Part shown: one piece after another, positions 41,652 through 50,277 of the stretch | Layout: every line of letters starts with the position of its first letter | How positions within the stretch are numbered: the first letter of the stretch is position 1 | From: Rhodovibrionaceae bacterium | GTDB lineage: Bacteria > Pseudomonadota > Alphaproteobacteria > Kiloniellales > DSM-21159 | Length of the DNA stretch: 50,985 nucleotides | Direction: 5' to 3' | Assembly: GCA_028279885.1 (NCBI GenBank) | Contig: JANQMX010000014.1 | Coordinates: 1-50,985, forward strand | Position numbers and translations under genes: made by a program | Notes under the pieces: generated by a model | The model's database searches: none | What the model was told of the DNA's origin: nothing | Seen by the model: only the letters and a program-made list of their open reading frames with translations

Positions 41652-42455
41652 GTGCGATATGCCATCAGAAAATACGACGAGACCGAGCGCCGCCGGCTGG
41701 AAGCTCTGGCTGCTCTGCTGGACCCTTTCACCTTCCATCAATTGAAACAGATCGGCATCGAACCGGGCTGGCGCTGTCTCGAGATCGGGGCGGGCCTCGG
41801 CACGGTGTCGCAATGGCTGGCGGAGCAGTTGGGCGAGCAGGGTGACGTCCTCTGCACGGACTTGCAGACCGACTTTATCGCCGACATCGACCATCCGCGG
41901 ATCCAGGTCGAGAAGCGCGACATCACGCAACCGCCGCCCGAGCGGGAGCAATTCGATCTGGCCGTCGCAAGGGCTGTTCATCATCACATACCCGACCGCG
42001 ACGCCGCCGCGCGAAATCTCGTCGGCACAGTGCGGCCGGGCGGGCACATTCTCTATGTCGAGCCCGACATGCACCCGGCATTCTGTGACGACCACCCCGT
42101 TTGGAAACGCCTGTGGCAGGCGTTTTTCCAATGGGGCGAGCGCCGCGATATCGACTATTACACGGGACGTCGGGTTCCGGCTCAGCTCGCGGCGATCGGC
42201 ATGGACATCGTTTCGGTTCGTGGCGAGACGGTTCTGTTCAACGGCTCCGAGGCGTCGAAGGCGGCGCGCGACCTCTATCGCATGACCTTCGATGCGGTGC
42301 TGCAGCCAATGATCGATCAGGGCTTTCTTGCGAAGTCGGACAGTGAGGAAGCCTATGCGCTGCTCGACAATCCCGAGGCCTGGCTGATGAGCCTCTGCTT
42401 CTTTGCCACCCACGCTCGCAAGCCGCTGGCGGCCGACGGTGGAGAAGGGCAATAA
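41652..42455 (+). CDS. Class I SAM-dependent methyltransferase
   Basis: The 267-residue product has the SAM motif I CLEIGAGLGTVSQWLAEQLG (about residues 43-62), acidic LCTDLQTDF for the ribose, and the motif III-like NLVGTVRPGGHILYVEPD. The start is GTG. The acceptor is unknown; the fold is closest to small-molecule methyltransferases of the UbiE/TrmN group. Confidence 0.85.
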   Translation: MRYAIRKYDETERRRLEALAALLDPFTFHQLKQIGIEPGWRCLEIGAGLGTVSQWLAEQLGEQGDVLCTDLQTDFIADIDHPRIQVEKRDITQPPPEREQFDLAVARAVHHHIPDRDAAARNLVGTVRPGGHILYVEPDMHPAFCDDHPVWKRLWQAFFQWGERRDIDYYTGRRVPAQLAAIGMDIVSVRGETVLFNGSEASKAARDLYRMTFDAVLQPMIDQGFLAKSDSEEAYALLDNPEAWLMSLCFFATHARKPLAADGGEGQ

Positions 42456-42498
42456 CGCGGCCCGGCCAGAAGCCGCATCCTGAGACAATCGACACGAC

Positions 42499-43212
42499 AT
42501 GCAGCCTTTCGGACCGTGTATCTGGACAGTGAGCGGCGACGATGTCCGCATGTACGGGCTGCTGCCGTTCACGACACGGATGACCATTGTCCGGCTGGAC
42601 TCGGGAGGGCTGTGGCTTCACTCTCCCGTGCAGCCGACTGCCGAACGTCGCCGCGCCGTTCAGCCGCTGGGCCCCGTCGGGCATCTCGTTGCACCCAACA
42701 AGATCCACAGCCTCGGCATCGCGCCCTGGAAGGCCTTGTACCCCTCCGCCAAGGTCTGGGCCTCGCCGGCATTCAGCAAGCGGCATCCCGATATCGCCAT
42801 CGATGCGCTGCTCACGGATGGCATCGAAGCCCCGTGGAGCGGCGAGATCGAGCATTGCGTGATCGAGGGACATGCCGTGCTGGATGAGGTCGCGTTTCTG
42901 CACAAAGCCTCCAAGACGCTCATCATCACGGACATGATCCAAAAGCACGACGCCGCCGGCGAGTCGTGGTTCTGGCGCGGCATAAAGCGCATGGCGGGCA
43001 TCTGGGGCAGGGACGGCGGCACCCCCCTGGACATCAGGCTCAGCGTGCGGGACAAGCCAGCGATGCGGCGGAGCATCGACAGGATTCTCGCCTGGGATTT
43101 CGACAATCTCATCATCGCGCACGGCCATTGCCTGCAAGGCGGTGCCAAAGACGATGTCCGCCGCGCGTTCGCTTGGCTCACCGGCGCGTGGCGGCCCAGC
43201 GCACGTGTATGA
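42499..43212 (+). CDS. DUF4336-family protein
   Basis: The 237-residue product has MTIVRLDSGGLWLHSPV and VGHLVAPNKIHSLGIAPW, the typical opening of DUF4336 proteins, which are distant metallo-beta-lactamase-fold relatives. NLIIAHGHCLQGGAK near the end gives candidate His ligands. Function unknown. Confidence 0.75.
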   Translation: MQPFGPCIWTVSGDDVRMYGLLPFTTRMTIVRLDSGGLWLHSPVQPTAERRRAVQPLGPVGHLVAPNKIHSLGIAPWKALYPSAKVWASPAFSKRHPDIAIDALLTDGIEAPWSGEIEHCVIEGHAVLDEVAFLHKASKTLIITDMIQKHDAAGESWFWRGIKRMAGIWGRDGGTPLDIRLSVRDKPAMRRSIDRILAWDFDNLIIAHGHCLQGGAKDDVRRAFAWLTGAWRPSARV

Positions 43213-43290
43213 GAGGCAGTTCTAACCGGTCCCCCTTCGCCAAGGCTTCGGCCTTCGCCGACCGAAAGTCGGCTTCGGCGGAGTAGGCAA

Positions 43291-43313
43291 GCTCGAAGAG
43301 CGCAGGGTAGCGG
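43291..43313 (+). repeat. Direct repeat, left copy, flanking the chorismate mutase gene
   Basis: The segment starting GCTCGAAGAGCG is 21 of 23 identical to the copy at 44015-44037. Together they bracket the chorismate mutase gene. Confidence 0.6.
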
Positions 43314-43403
43314 GCCATGTGAGACGAAAATGCGAACTATTCTTTCGCTATAGCCCACCGATAACACTGGCGGTGAATGCGTCGTAGCGAAGTCAGAATG
43401 AGA

Positions 43404-43955
43404 TCATTTGAGATTTGGCGATCCCTGACAATTCGAAATCAATGTTCGCGTTGCTGTACGCCAGACTTCGCCTGAATAGGTATCGGGTTTCCGGCATGGA
43501 CATGCATCCTCTTTGAGACCAGCGGCGATGCTATCGACTAGCCTTGCGTTTATCTCGTCGATTTGCGTGCGAATCACCGATAGGGGCGCGGACTGGGGCT
43601 CGACCTGAAACCAGCCATTTTCCCAACCGGTAATGTAATCCGTCTGTATTAGTTTCGCCGCTTCTATCTGATCGACAATAATGCTCGTTACATAGTCCTT
43701 CGGCAGGTTTTCAAATTGCGCTGCGGTCGAAAATCGCTCAATGATCGCTTTTTCGCGATCGCGATCCTCAATCGGCAAACCTTTGGCATGTTTGTACGCC
43801 GCAACATCTTTCATAACGGAAAGGCGGTCTGCGATCACACGGCAGGTGCTGTCTGAATTTGAAACATCGCCATGCTGAGCATTCGGGGCGGACGCGCATC
43901 CAGCCAGCCAAACAAGACATGTCGATACGATCGCAACAAACATAATCTTGTTCAT
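43404..43955 (-). CDS. Secreted (gamma-class) chorismate mutase lipoprotein
   Basis: The 183-residue product has a lipobox signal (LVWLAGCASA, Cys20) and an AroQ-type all-helical domain: RVIADRLSVMKDVAAYKHAK with LPIEDRDREKAIIERF, then IVDQIEAAKLIQTDY. These give the catalytic Arg, Lys, Glu and Gln positions of periplasmic *AroQ mutases. It converts chorismate to prephenate outside the cytoplasm. Base composition is lower in GC than its neighbours (30 of 60 in 43741-43800). It lies between direct repeats, the right one touching tRNA-Ser. Confidence 0.82.
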   Translation of the reverse strand: MNKIMFVAIVSTCLVWLAGCASAPNAQHGDVSNSDSTCRVIADRLSVMKDVAAYKHAKGLPIEDRDREKAIIERFSTAAQFENLPKDYVTSIIVDQIEAAKLIQTDYITGWENGWFQVEPQSAPLSVIRTQIDEINARLVDSIAAGLKEDACPCRKPDTYSGEVWRTATRTLISNCQGSPNLK

Positions 43956-44014
43956 GTGTCCCCCGAGATTTCTTTGCTCGAACCGAATGGCGCTGTTCGC
44001 AGCGTCGCCTCGCG

Positions 44015-44037
44015 GCTCGAAGAGCGTAGGGTGGCGG
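44015..44037 (+). repeat. Direct repeat, right copy, at the 3' end of tRNA-Ser
   Basis: It starts GCTCGAAGAGCG, matches 43291-43313 at 21 of 23 positions, and its last 6 bases are the 3' end of the tRNA-Ser gene. Confidence 0.6.
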
Positions 44038-44121
44038 ATGGGGTGGGATTCGAACCCACGAGACGCTCTCGCGCCTGCCGGTTTTCAAGACCGGTGCCTT
44101 CAACCGCTCGGCCACCCATCC
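44032..44121 (-). tRNA. tRNA-Ser (anticodon TGA)
   Basis: On the minus strand the gene begins GGATGGGTGGCCGAG, has the anticodon stem CCGGT-CTTGAAA-ACCGG with anticodon TGA, a long variable arm typical of serine tRNAs, the T-loop GGTTCGAATCC, and ends CCCATCCGCCA with the CCA encoded. It reads UCA codons. Confidence 0.95.
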
Positions 44122-44255
44122 GTCTTGTGCAGAGCCGCATCGATAGGGCGACCTTAGGCGCGATGCAAGCGAGCCGCTTTGCCGAGACCGCTGGACTCTC
44201 TAGATAGTATGGCGTTCGCAACAGGATCGGCTTCGAAAAAGGGACGAACCAGACG

Positions 44256-44957
44256 GTGACGGCCTCCGATATGCCCGCCGTACTGCTGGCCGCCCACGGT
44301 GAGACCGGCGGGGCGCAGAACAACGCGCTGCTGGCCCGCGTCGCCGCCGAGGTTGCCGCTCAGCTCCCAGACCTGCCGGTTGCCTGCGGCGTGCTGAACG
44401 GCGCGCCGGCGCTGGAGCAGGCGCTGGCGGCGCTCGCCGGGCGCCATCTCCTGGTGCATCCCTTCTTCATGTCCGACGGTTACTTCGTACGCCAGGCCCT
44501 GCCCAAGCGGCTCGAAGAGAGCCCGGTGGCGGGCTGGACCCTGCTGACTCCGCTTGGGCTGCTGCCGACCTTGCCGGCGCTGATCGCCAAGGAGATCACA
44601 ACGGATCGGCAAGAGATCCTGATCGTCAGCCACGGCGCTACCAAGAGCGATCGCTCGCGTCTTGCGACCGAAGCCTTCGCCGACGCCCTGCGGCGAGCGC
44701 TGCCAGGGCGGGAGATCACCTGCTGCTACCTCGAGGAAGAGCCCTTTGCCGAACAGGCCGTGGCAAAGCTCGGCCCTCACGCCCAGATCGTCAGCTTCTT
44801 CGCCGGGGAGGGCGCACACGGCCGCAGCGACCTCTGCCGTTTGGTCGCGGACTCAGGCAAGCCCGACTTGGCCATCACCGACTCCGTCGGCGCGCTTCCC
44901 GGCCTCGCCGATCTCATCGTCGCCGAACTGCGTGTGGCGCTGGCCGATGCTACGTGA
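44256..44957 (+). CDS. cbiX: CbiX/SirB-like sirohydrochlorin chelatase-family protein
   Basis: The 233-residue product has two related halves, each with the chelatase His motif: VLLAAHGET (His14) and ILIVSHGATKS (about 128), as in CbiX, which inserts cobalt or other metals into sirohydrochlorin. The start is GTG; an ATG five codons later is possible. A ZIP-like transporter gene originally followed it, now 5.5 kb away. The last 20 codons are duplicated at 50105-50171. Confidence 0.78.
   Translation: MTASDMPAVLLAAHGETGGAQNNALLARVAAEVAAQLPDLPVACGVLNGAPALEQALAALAGRHLLVHPFFMSDGYFVRQALPKRLEESPVAGWTLLTPLGLLPTLPALIAKEITTDRQEILIVSHGATKSDRSRLATEAFADALRRALPGREITCCYLEEEPFAEQAVAKLGPHAQIVSFFAGEGAHGRSDLCRLVADSGKPDLAITDSVGALPGLADLIVAELRVALADAT
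44905..44932 (+). repeat. 28-bp direct repeat, left copy, in the 3' end of cbiX
   Basis: The 28 bases from TCGCCGATCTC to AACTGCG are identical to 50114-50141. They bracket the triceptide segment. Confidence 0.85.
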
Positions 44958-45061
44958 GCTTGACCGTCCGGAAGTCGCCCCGACGCACCTTTGGGGCCGA
45001 CCCGCGTTGCCTTCTTCGGGATGGAAGAGTTTAGCGGCTCAACCCTGTATCTCACTGTGGG

Positions 45062-48000
45062 TTATGGCAACAGGCCCAGGGGAGCTTTCGCGGCGCGGGT
45101 TTCTATTGCCCCTATCGGAGAGTTCAATTCGTTCGGATCCTCTTCATCTCTCTCCGCATCGGGCTCCTCGTCTCCCTGCGTATCAGAGCGTTGTGGGTTT
45201 CTTTGATCGGACGGGACAAAGCAAGGTGGCTCGTTGGCATGAGCACGGTATGGCTGAACCGTAACCGCCAACGCAGTCGTGTTGCCCTCGCTGGTCCATA
45301 CACGAATTGGCAACGTGACAATGGCCCCTTCCATTGGCTGGAGCGCCCCGTTGTTTACCTGTCGGAAGGCGCCGGCATCAGCGCCGCTGTCGACGAGACC
45401 TGAATTAGCATTGAATTGATTCGGGTTGTCGACGCAATCGAACTTGGCGATCAATCCGGTCATGTCAGGCAAGACCTGCACAGAGTCGGCAAGCTGAGAG
45501 CCAAGAAAAACGCGCGGGTTGCGCCACAAGCGGTCGCCGAGCAGCACGATGTTTGCAGGTCGACCTGCTACGACGGTCTCCTGTTGCTTCGGATCCGAAG
45601 TAACGGCATCCGATCGGATACCGACGCCTTGGAGATTTGGTTCATCCACAACCTGAATACGCAACTTGTGAGAGACATTGAACTCATCGCCAGGCAGTTT
45701 CACGATGTGTCCTTGCCAACTGAGCGAGCTTCCATCACTACAGCTCCGCTTCAGCCTTTTCTTTCGACTGTCGGGAGCTGCGGGCTCGCCTGCATCTCCA
45801 TCCGGGATAGGCCGAAGCGGCTGCTCCGCCAACTGACTGGCTTTTTCGATGGTAACCCAACAGGCGCCAATCTCAATCTTTGCTAACCGCCACCAGCTCG
45901 GCACCGAGATCAACGCGCTTACCGGATAGTTGCGAACTCCACCATCTGCCAAAGTCTCGGGAGAGACAATCCAACCGAAAATGGCTCTATCGAGGCCACC
46001 GGTCGTTCTAGTGTCCGTTGTATTGCTTGTGCCGCCATCAGTGGCTATCGGATTTGCTGGCTCTTCAGCATCGGAACTTTGATCAGAGCTATCACGCTCT
46101 TCCTCGGGACCAGGAGGATTAAGCTGCTCGTCATCGACATCAATGAACCCAAGATCTCGTACAAAACTGTACCCAACCACCTCTTGGTTCTGCACAAAAC
46201 CCTGCCAATGCTCTCGGCCAAGAACACCGACACTACCCTCGCCTGAACCGATATTGGCTTGGCCCACGATTAGCTTGAAAGCCAACTCATCGCTGAGCGC
46301 GCGGGAGCGCATCCCGGGCCGCATTGCCTCACCTTTAACGTCGTAGGCATAAATCTCGATATCGTCGAAAAGCTTGCTGTGAAACTCGCGAATAACAACG
46401 TCGTTGTTGTCTTTCACAGGTGCGCTCAACTGTATTGCGCAGGAGTTATGCTGGCAGTTTACAAGATCTAATTCAAAGAATTCACCTAGTTCTTTTTTCT
46501 TAAGATCATTCAGCGTAAATGCGGACACAACTATTTGTTTTATCCGCGCGCTGGGTGCCGCATTAGGGCACAAGAAAACACTTGAAAATGCGCGCTTTAT
46601 AGTAGATGGGGATGAGCATTCTCTGTAATACTCTTCCTTAATCTGCTCTTTATTATCACTTAAAAATGGGCTGTGGTCAGCAATTTCACGTCCTAATTGT
46701 TCTTTCAGCCCCGCTCTTATTGACTTAACAAGCTCAGAGTAAGTCGGTGTGCTTTCAACACTTCCATCGGCTGGGTGCCAGTAGGCCTCGGAAACCGTCG
46801 ACAAAGGGTAGTATCGCGTCATTTCAACGTCACGATACAATTGCCACTCATTGTTACGAGATGCGTGCCAAGCAATATTGCGAGCCTGCAAAAGAGATAG
46901 TAGAGGCAAAATACGCGCGTTGAATTCGGGTGGCGGTTGCTTGATTATGCAGACTTGGTTGCGCAAATTAGCCAATAGCTGATTACCGCTCAGCGGTTGT
47001 TTCGCGATGTCTCCGAATTCCGAACTGCATAGCTCGTTCAAGTAATTCTGTAGCGACCAAACGTTGCTATGGTAAAACTCATTATTAAATTCGTAACAAA
47101 GCTCGATTTCACCGGTCGTTGGGCATATGGAAATGCCATCTGTTTTAGCTCGAGATAGCTTGCTGCATAATACAGACAATACACTACTGCGATCTAATGT
47201 TGATCTGGGGGTTTTATTAAGAAATATGTCTTTTTGTATTTCTATTCTGGGATTTTGAATCTCATTACACAGCGGTTCCAGCTTTTTGATATACCCATTG
47301 GTATCTTCGTATAGCCTATTTAACCTATAATGCGCGCGATATGTTGATATGAACTCTAAAATATGGTTCCGACGGGCTAGGCTGTCATAGGGCGGAGAGG
47401 AAGCATCTTCGTTTCTAAGAATTGTAAGTAAAGCTTGCACATGCGGATCGTCGGTTAAGGCATCTTCGAGGCTTTTGATGAGCTTCGCTTGATCGGTAGG
47501 GGCGCTACCTTGCTGGGGAACATCAGGGAAAAAAGCACGCATTCGATTGTCTATCGCTCCTTGGATGATTGGCTCCAAGAAGAAGAGCCAATCATCCCAA
47601 AGCCTCTCAAATTGTTCGATTTCACGGTCGCCGTCATGCCTCCGGAAGGTTACGTCCACAACGGCCACTTGGTCTTTTGCCCGATGCTCTCGACTTTGCG
47701 GCATGACCAACGCTACATCGAAAGCCAGCTGGTAAACCGTGTTACCTTCTATATCGTGGCGATCGTCCAGCTGATTTTTCAGCCACTCATGCTCCACCTT
47801 ATGGCGAAACGCGCGCAACATTTCGTACTGTAGAAGGGTGGGTAGATTGGTGACTGGCGTTGGGGCTTGTGGGACATTGTTTGCCTCACCTGCACCCGGA
47901 TCGCCTTGCTGCCCGTTTTGGGAGCTGTTTGCTTGAATACCCGGGCCAACGCCACCCGCGACCCTGACTTGGCGCTCCAAGAGCTCAGCCAGACGAAAGT

Positions 48001-48319
48001 GAAGATACTCAAACTTGCTTCGATCTCCTTTGTCGTCCTCATTAAATTTTGTAAGCTCAAGCTGCTCTTTGAGCCATTCCTGATTGCGAAGCCGGGAGTT
48101 AATTAAGCGCTCGCGTGTGTAGATGTTTGGCGTGCCGACAAAGATCACGCCTGGACTATCCTCTTTCCCAATCGGCCAGGGGATGTCGTCGCGAAAGTAG
48201 GTGCCGATCGCCAAACCACCTGCCAAGATGACCACCATTGCAGTCGCGCCTATGTTCCAGCGACTTTTGGTTTTCTTTGATGACGTTCCGGTTGGCTCTG
48301 GTTGCCCTGCATCCGACAT
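45062..48319 (-). CDS. 1085-residue single-pass membrane protein of unknown family
   Basis: The product has a basic N-terminus (SSKKTKSRW), one transmembrane helix (about 22-41) and a ~1040-residue part that should face the periplasm. No known domain was recognised. Visible features include coiled-coil-like helices at 60-120 and 160-260, a Gln/Asn/Gly-rich linker (about 125-150), scattered cysteines, and acidic linkers (near 735-760 and at the C-terminus, EEPDAERDEEDPNE). Its middle is AT-rich (20 G/C of 60 at 47221-47280), unlike its neighbours. It follows the maturase gene by 24 bases and AAGGGG precedes the ATG, so it belongs to the triceptide operon. Confidence 0.8.
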   Translation of the reverse strand: MSDAGQPEPTGTSSKKTKSRWNIGATAMVVILAGGLAIGTYFRDDIPWPIGKEDSPGVIFVGTPNIYTRERLINSRLRNQEWLKEQLELTKFNEDDKGDRSKFEYLHFRLAELLERQVRVAGGVGPGIQANSSQNGQQGDPGAGEANNVPQAPTPVTNLPTLLQYEMLRAFRHKVEHEWLKNQLDDRHDIEGNTVYQLAFDVALVMPQSREHRAKDQVAVVDVTFRRHDGDREIEQFERLWDDWLFFLEPIIQGAIDNRMRAFFPDVPQQGSAPTDQAKLIKSLEDALTDDPHVQALLTILRNEDASSPPYDSLARRNHILEFISTYRAHYRLNRLYEDTNGYIKKLEPLCNEIQNPRIEIQKDIFLNKTPRSTLDRSSVLSVLCSKLSRAKTDGISICPTTGEIELCYEFNNEFYHSNVWSLQNYLNELCSSEFGDIAKQPLSGNQLLANLRNQVCIIKQPPPEFNARILPLLSLLQARNIAWHASRNNEWQLYRDVEMTRYYPLSTVSEAYWHPADGSVESTPTYSELVKSIRAGLKEQLGREIADHSPFLSDNKEQIKEEYYRECSSPSTIKRAFSSVFLCPNAAPSARIKQIVVSAFTLNDLKKKELGEFFELDLVNCQHNSCAIQLSAPVKDNNDVVIREFHSKLFDDIEIYAYDVKGEAMRPGMRSRALSDELAFKLIVGQANIGSGEGSVGVLGREHWQGFVQNQEVVGYSFVRDLGFIDVDDEQLNPPGPEEERDSSDQSSDAEEPANPIATDGGTSNTTDTRTTGGLDRAIFGWIVSPETLADGGVRNYPVSALISVPSWWRLAKIEIGACWVTIEKASQLAEQPLRPIPDGDAGEPAAPDSRKKRLKRSCSDGSSLSWQGHIVKLPGDEFNVSHKLRIQVVDEPNLQGVGIRSDAVTSDPKQQETVVAGRPANIVLLGDRLWRNPRVFLGSQLADSVQVLPDMTGLIAKFDCVDNPNQFNANSGLVDSGADAGAFRQVNNGALQPMEGAIVTLPIRVWTSEGNTTALAVTVQPYRAHANEPPCFVPSDQRNPQRSDTQGDEEPDAERDEEDPNELNSPIGAIETRAAKAPLGLLP

Positions 48320-48343
48320 CGGACGTTACCCCTTCAAACAGCG

Positions 48344-49573
48344 CTAGCGTCGGTTATCGCCTGCTAAGCCAGCCGCCTCGTCCTCCAGCGCATCCATCAC
48401 CGCATCGGCGACGGCCTTCTTGGTCAGCTGGCAGTAGTGCGTCTCGGTCCCGTCGAAGCGGCCGTGCTCGAAGAACTTGTTGCCCGGAGCGCCGCCGCCG
48501 CAGAGCGCAAAATAGCCGCAGCTGGCGCGACAGTTGGCGACACCGCGTTCGATCTCTGCACAGACGCGACGGAAGCTCGGCTCCTCGAAGAGGTCGTCGA
48601 CTGCGTGAGTCGCGAGACGGCCGAAGATGAAGTCGCCATAGTCCGGCGCACGGGCGCCAAGCAGCTCCGGAGAGAAGGCGCTCATTCCCCCGCTGACGTC
48701 GACGTTGAGAATCTTGAGCGGGGTAGACTGCTGCCCAACCGCGATGTCGGGGACCTTGCCGAGAACCGCTCCGACCATGCCGGCGAACTCGCGCACCATG
48801 ATGGGATTGCCATGCGCGGCATTGCGGCGGATGAACCGGGCGAGAAAGGCGTGAAGCAACGCTCGGGCTTCGGGGACCTCCAAGCTCGAGTGCGGGTTGG
48901 CCGCCTCTTTCTCTTCTATGTTGAAGCCGATGTTCCAAAGGCTCTCATCATGGAAGAAGTCGAAGATCGCATCCGCCTGGGTCAGCGAGTCTCGGGTCAG
49001 GACCGCGATCACATGGAAGGGGATCTGCGCGCCTTTGAGCCGTGCGACACCGGCCATGGTCTTGGCGAAGCTGCCCGCGCCGGAGCGCGTGGTGCGATAG
49101 CGATCGTGCAGCCACTGCGGCCCGTCGAGGCTGACCCCAACGGAGACTCGCCACCGCCGGATCAGCGCAATCCAAGCATCGTCGATCAAGGTCGCATTGG
49201 TCTGAAAGCAATGGCGAATCTCAACACGCTCGCCAAGGGATTCGGCGAAGAGACGAAAGGCGCGCTCGTAGTAGTCCGGCGGCAGCACCAGCGGCTCGCC
49301 GGCATGCCAAACGACAGAGAGCGTGTCGCCAAGCAGCGGACAGTCCGCCAGGCGCCGACACAGCAATTGCAGCGTCTCTTCCGTCATGCGCTGCCGGTTG
49401 CCGCGGTCCGGCAAGTAGCAATAGCTGCAGTCCAGATTGCAGAAGGGCGTCGGTTGAACGACCAGCAGCTCGATTGGCTGGGCGCCGCCGATAGACACCA
49501 CCGGCGCGGCCTGCGCTGTGGCCGTCGACCTGCGTTCGCGCGAAGGGCGGCGAGTCTCTAGTAGTTCAGCCAT
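48344..49573 (-). CDS. Radical SAM/SPASM cyclophane-forming peptide maturase (GrrM/OscB-like)
   Basis: The 409-residue maturase has the SAM-cluster motif PTPFCNLDCSYCYLPD (Cys45, Cys49, Cys52), the VVWHAGEPL strand, and a C-terminal SPASM region with CRASCGYFALCGGG and APGNKFFEHG followed by THYCQLTKK. This arrangement matches the cyclophane-forming GrrM/OscB/Xye-type enzymes, which link aromatic side chains to a nearby beta-carbon. It overlaps the precursor gene by 16 bases (coupled translation) and is followed by the 1085-residue protein. A TTG 5 codons upstream is an alternative start. Confidence 0.9.
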   Translation of the reverse strand: MAELLETRRPSRERRSTATAQAAPVVSIGGAQPIELLVVQPTPFCNLDCSYCYLPDRGNRQRMTEETLQLLCRRLADCPLLGDTLSVVWHAGEPLVLPPDYYERAFRLFAESLGERVEIRHCFQTNATLIDDAWIALIRRWRVSVGVSLDGPQWLHDRYRTTRSGAGSFAKTMAGVARLKGAQIPFHVIAVLTRDSLTQADAIFDFFHDESLWNIGFNIEEKEAANPHSSLEVPEARALLHAFLARFIRRNAAHGNPIMVREFAGMVGAVLGKVPDIAVGQQSTPLKILNVDVSGGMSAFSPELLGARAPDYGDFIFGRLATHAVDDLFEEPSFRRVCAEIERGVANCRASCGYFALCGGGAPGNKFFEHGRFDGTETHYCQLTKKAVADAVMDALEDEAAGLAGDNRR

Positions 49574-49983
49574 CTGTGGTTCGGCCAATTAGACCAATCG
49601 CGCCAGAAATTCGGCCAGTTGGGCCAGTTATACCACTGGGCGATGAGCGACGAGGTCTTGCCGTCTTGCAGATCGGGGGAGAGCGCCTGTTCGAGCGCCA
49701 CGGACCGTTCCCTCAATCTGGCGATGCGCTCGACGACCTGCTGTTCGTCTCGGTCCGGGAGCAGTGCATTACTGTCGATTGGCGAAGCCGAAGGCCTTCC
49801 GACCAGACCTAGTCCAATCGTCGCGGCGATGCTGGCCAGTATCCCAAAGGTCCGGCCGAAACGCTTTGCTCGCTGCATCTCCACCTCAACTCTTTTTTGA
49901 AATGAGGCGTCACGTCTTAGCGTCTTGATTTGAGCGGCGGCAGGCCCCCCAAGCTCCGACCCACCGAAAAAAGTAGCAGTCAT
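49558..49983 (-). CDS. Triceptide precursor peptide with Trp-x-Asn core
   Basis: The 141-residue product has a basic stretch (QRAKRFGR), one membrane helix (about 46-62), a helical leader with Arg/Glu repeats (about 80-105) and a C-terminal core. The core has seven Trp-x-Asn/Asp triplets at 117-119, 120-122, 123-125, 127-129, 130-132, 133-135 and 138-140, ending Tyr141. This is the substrate pattern of three-residue cyclophane-forming radical SAM enzymes, here without the Gly-rich repeats of GrrA. The ATG at 49983 has no clear ribosome-binding site; a TTG 5 codons upstream is possible. It is first in the operon. Confidence 0.85.
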   Translation of the reverse strand: MTATFFGGSELGGPAAAQIKTLRRDASFQKRVEVEMQRAKRFGRTFGILASIAATIGLGLVGRPSASPIDSNALLPDRDEQQVVERIARLRERSVALEQALSPDLQDGKTSSLIAQWYNWPNWPNFWRDWSNWPNHRWLNY

Positions 49984-50104
49984 TTTACATGAATGCAACT
50001 CTAGGATGGAATTCCCACACTACATCAATGTCAAAAAGATCATTGTCGTGCTGGTAAGGCTGCATTCTGCAACTCTCATTGCAAATACATGTATTATGGC
50101 CGAC

Positions 50105-50171
50105 GCCCCGGCATCGCCGATCTCATCGTCGCCGAACTGCGCGTGGCGGTGGCTAAGGCCACGCGGGCTAG
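50105..50171 (+). pseudogene. 3'-end remnant of cbiX
   Basis: The last ~20 codons of cbiX are repeated here, identical over 28 bases at 50114-50141, but without the cbiX stop codon, which has been lost (ACGTGA became ACGCGG). Confidence 0.8.
50114..50141 (+). repeat. 28-bp direct repeat, right copy
   Basis: Exact match to 44905-44932, 5209 bases away. Confidence 0.85.
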
Positions 50172-50277
50172 AAACATCACAGAGACGTGCTTTATACACA
50201 ATTTCGGACTGTTATTATACTGTAGCAGACGTACGGTAGGGCTTCTGCCGACCGTGGACAGCATTTGGGGGAGTACT

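Larger units (their letters stand above)
49984..50277. other. Spacer with duplicated cbiX 3' end
   Basis: This 294-base stretch has no intact gene. Positions 50105-50171 repeat the end of cbiX, reading PGIADLIVAELRVAVAKAT against PGLADLIVAELRVALADAT. The rest is AT-richer than average and presumably holds the promoters of the triceptide operon and, on the plus strand, of the small gene at 50278. Confidence 0.6.

Noticed and set aside
48437-49561. 374-codon open frame on the plus strand
   Set aside because: It is antisense to the radical SAM maturase; the maturase strand has all the catalytic cysteines.
44905-50141. Classical integrative element
   Set aside because: The flanking repeat suits one, but no integrase, excisionase, transposase or mobility gene is present between the copies, so only insertion of unknown mechanism is claimed.
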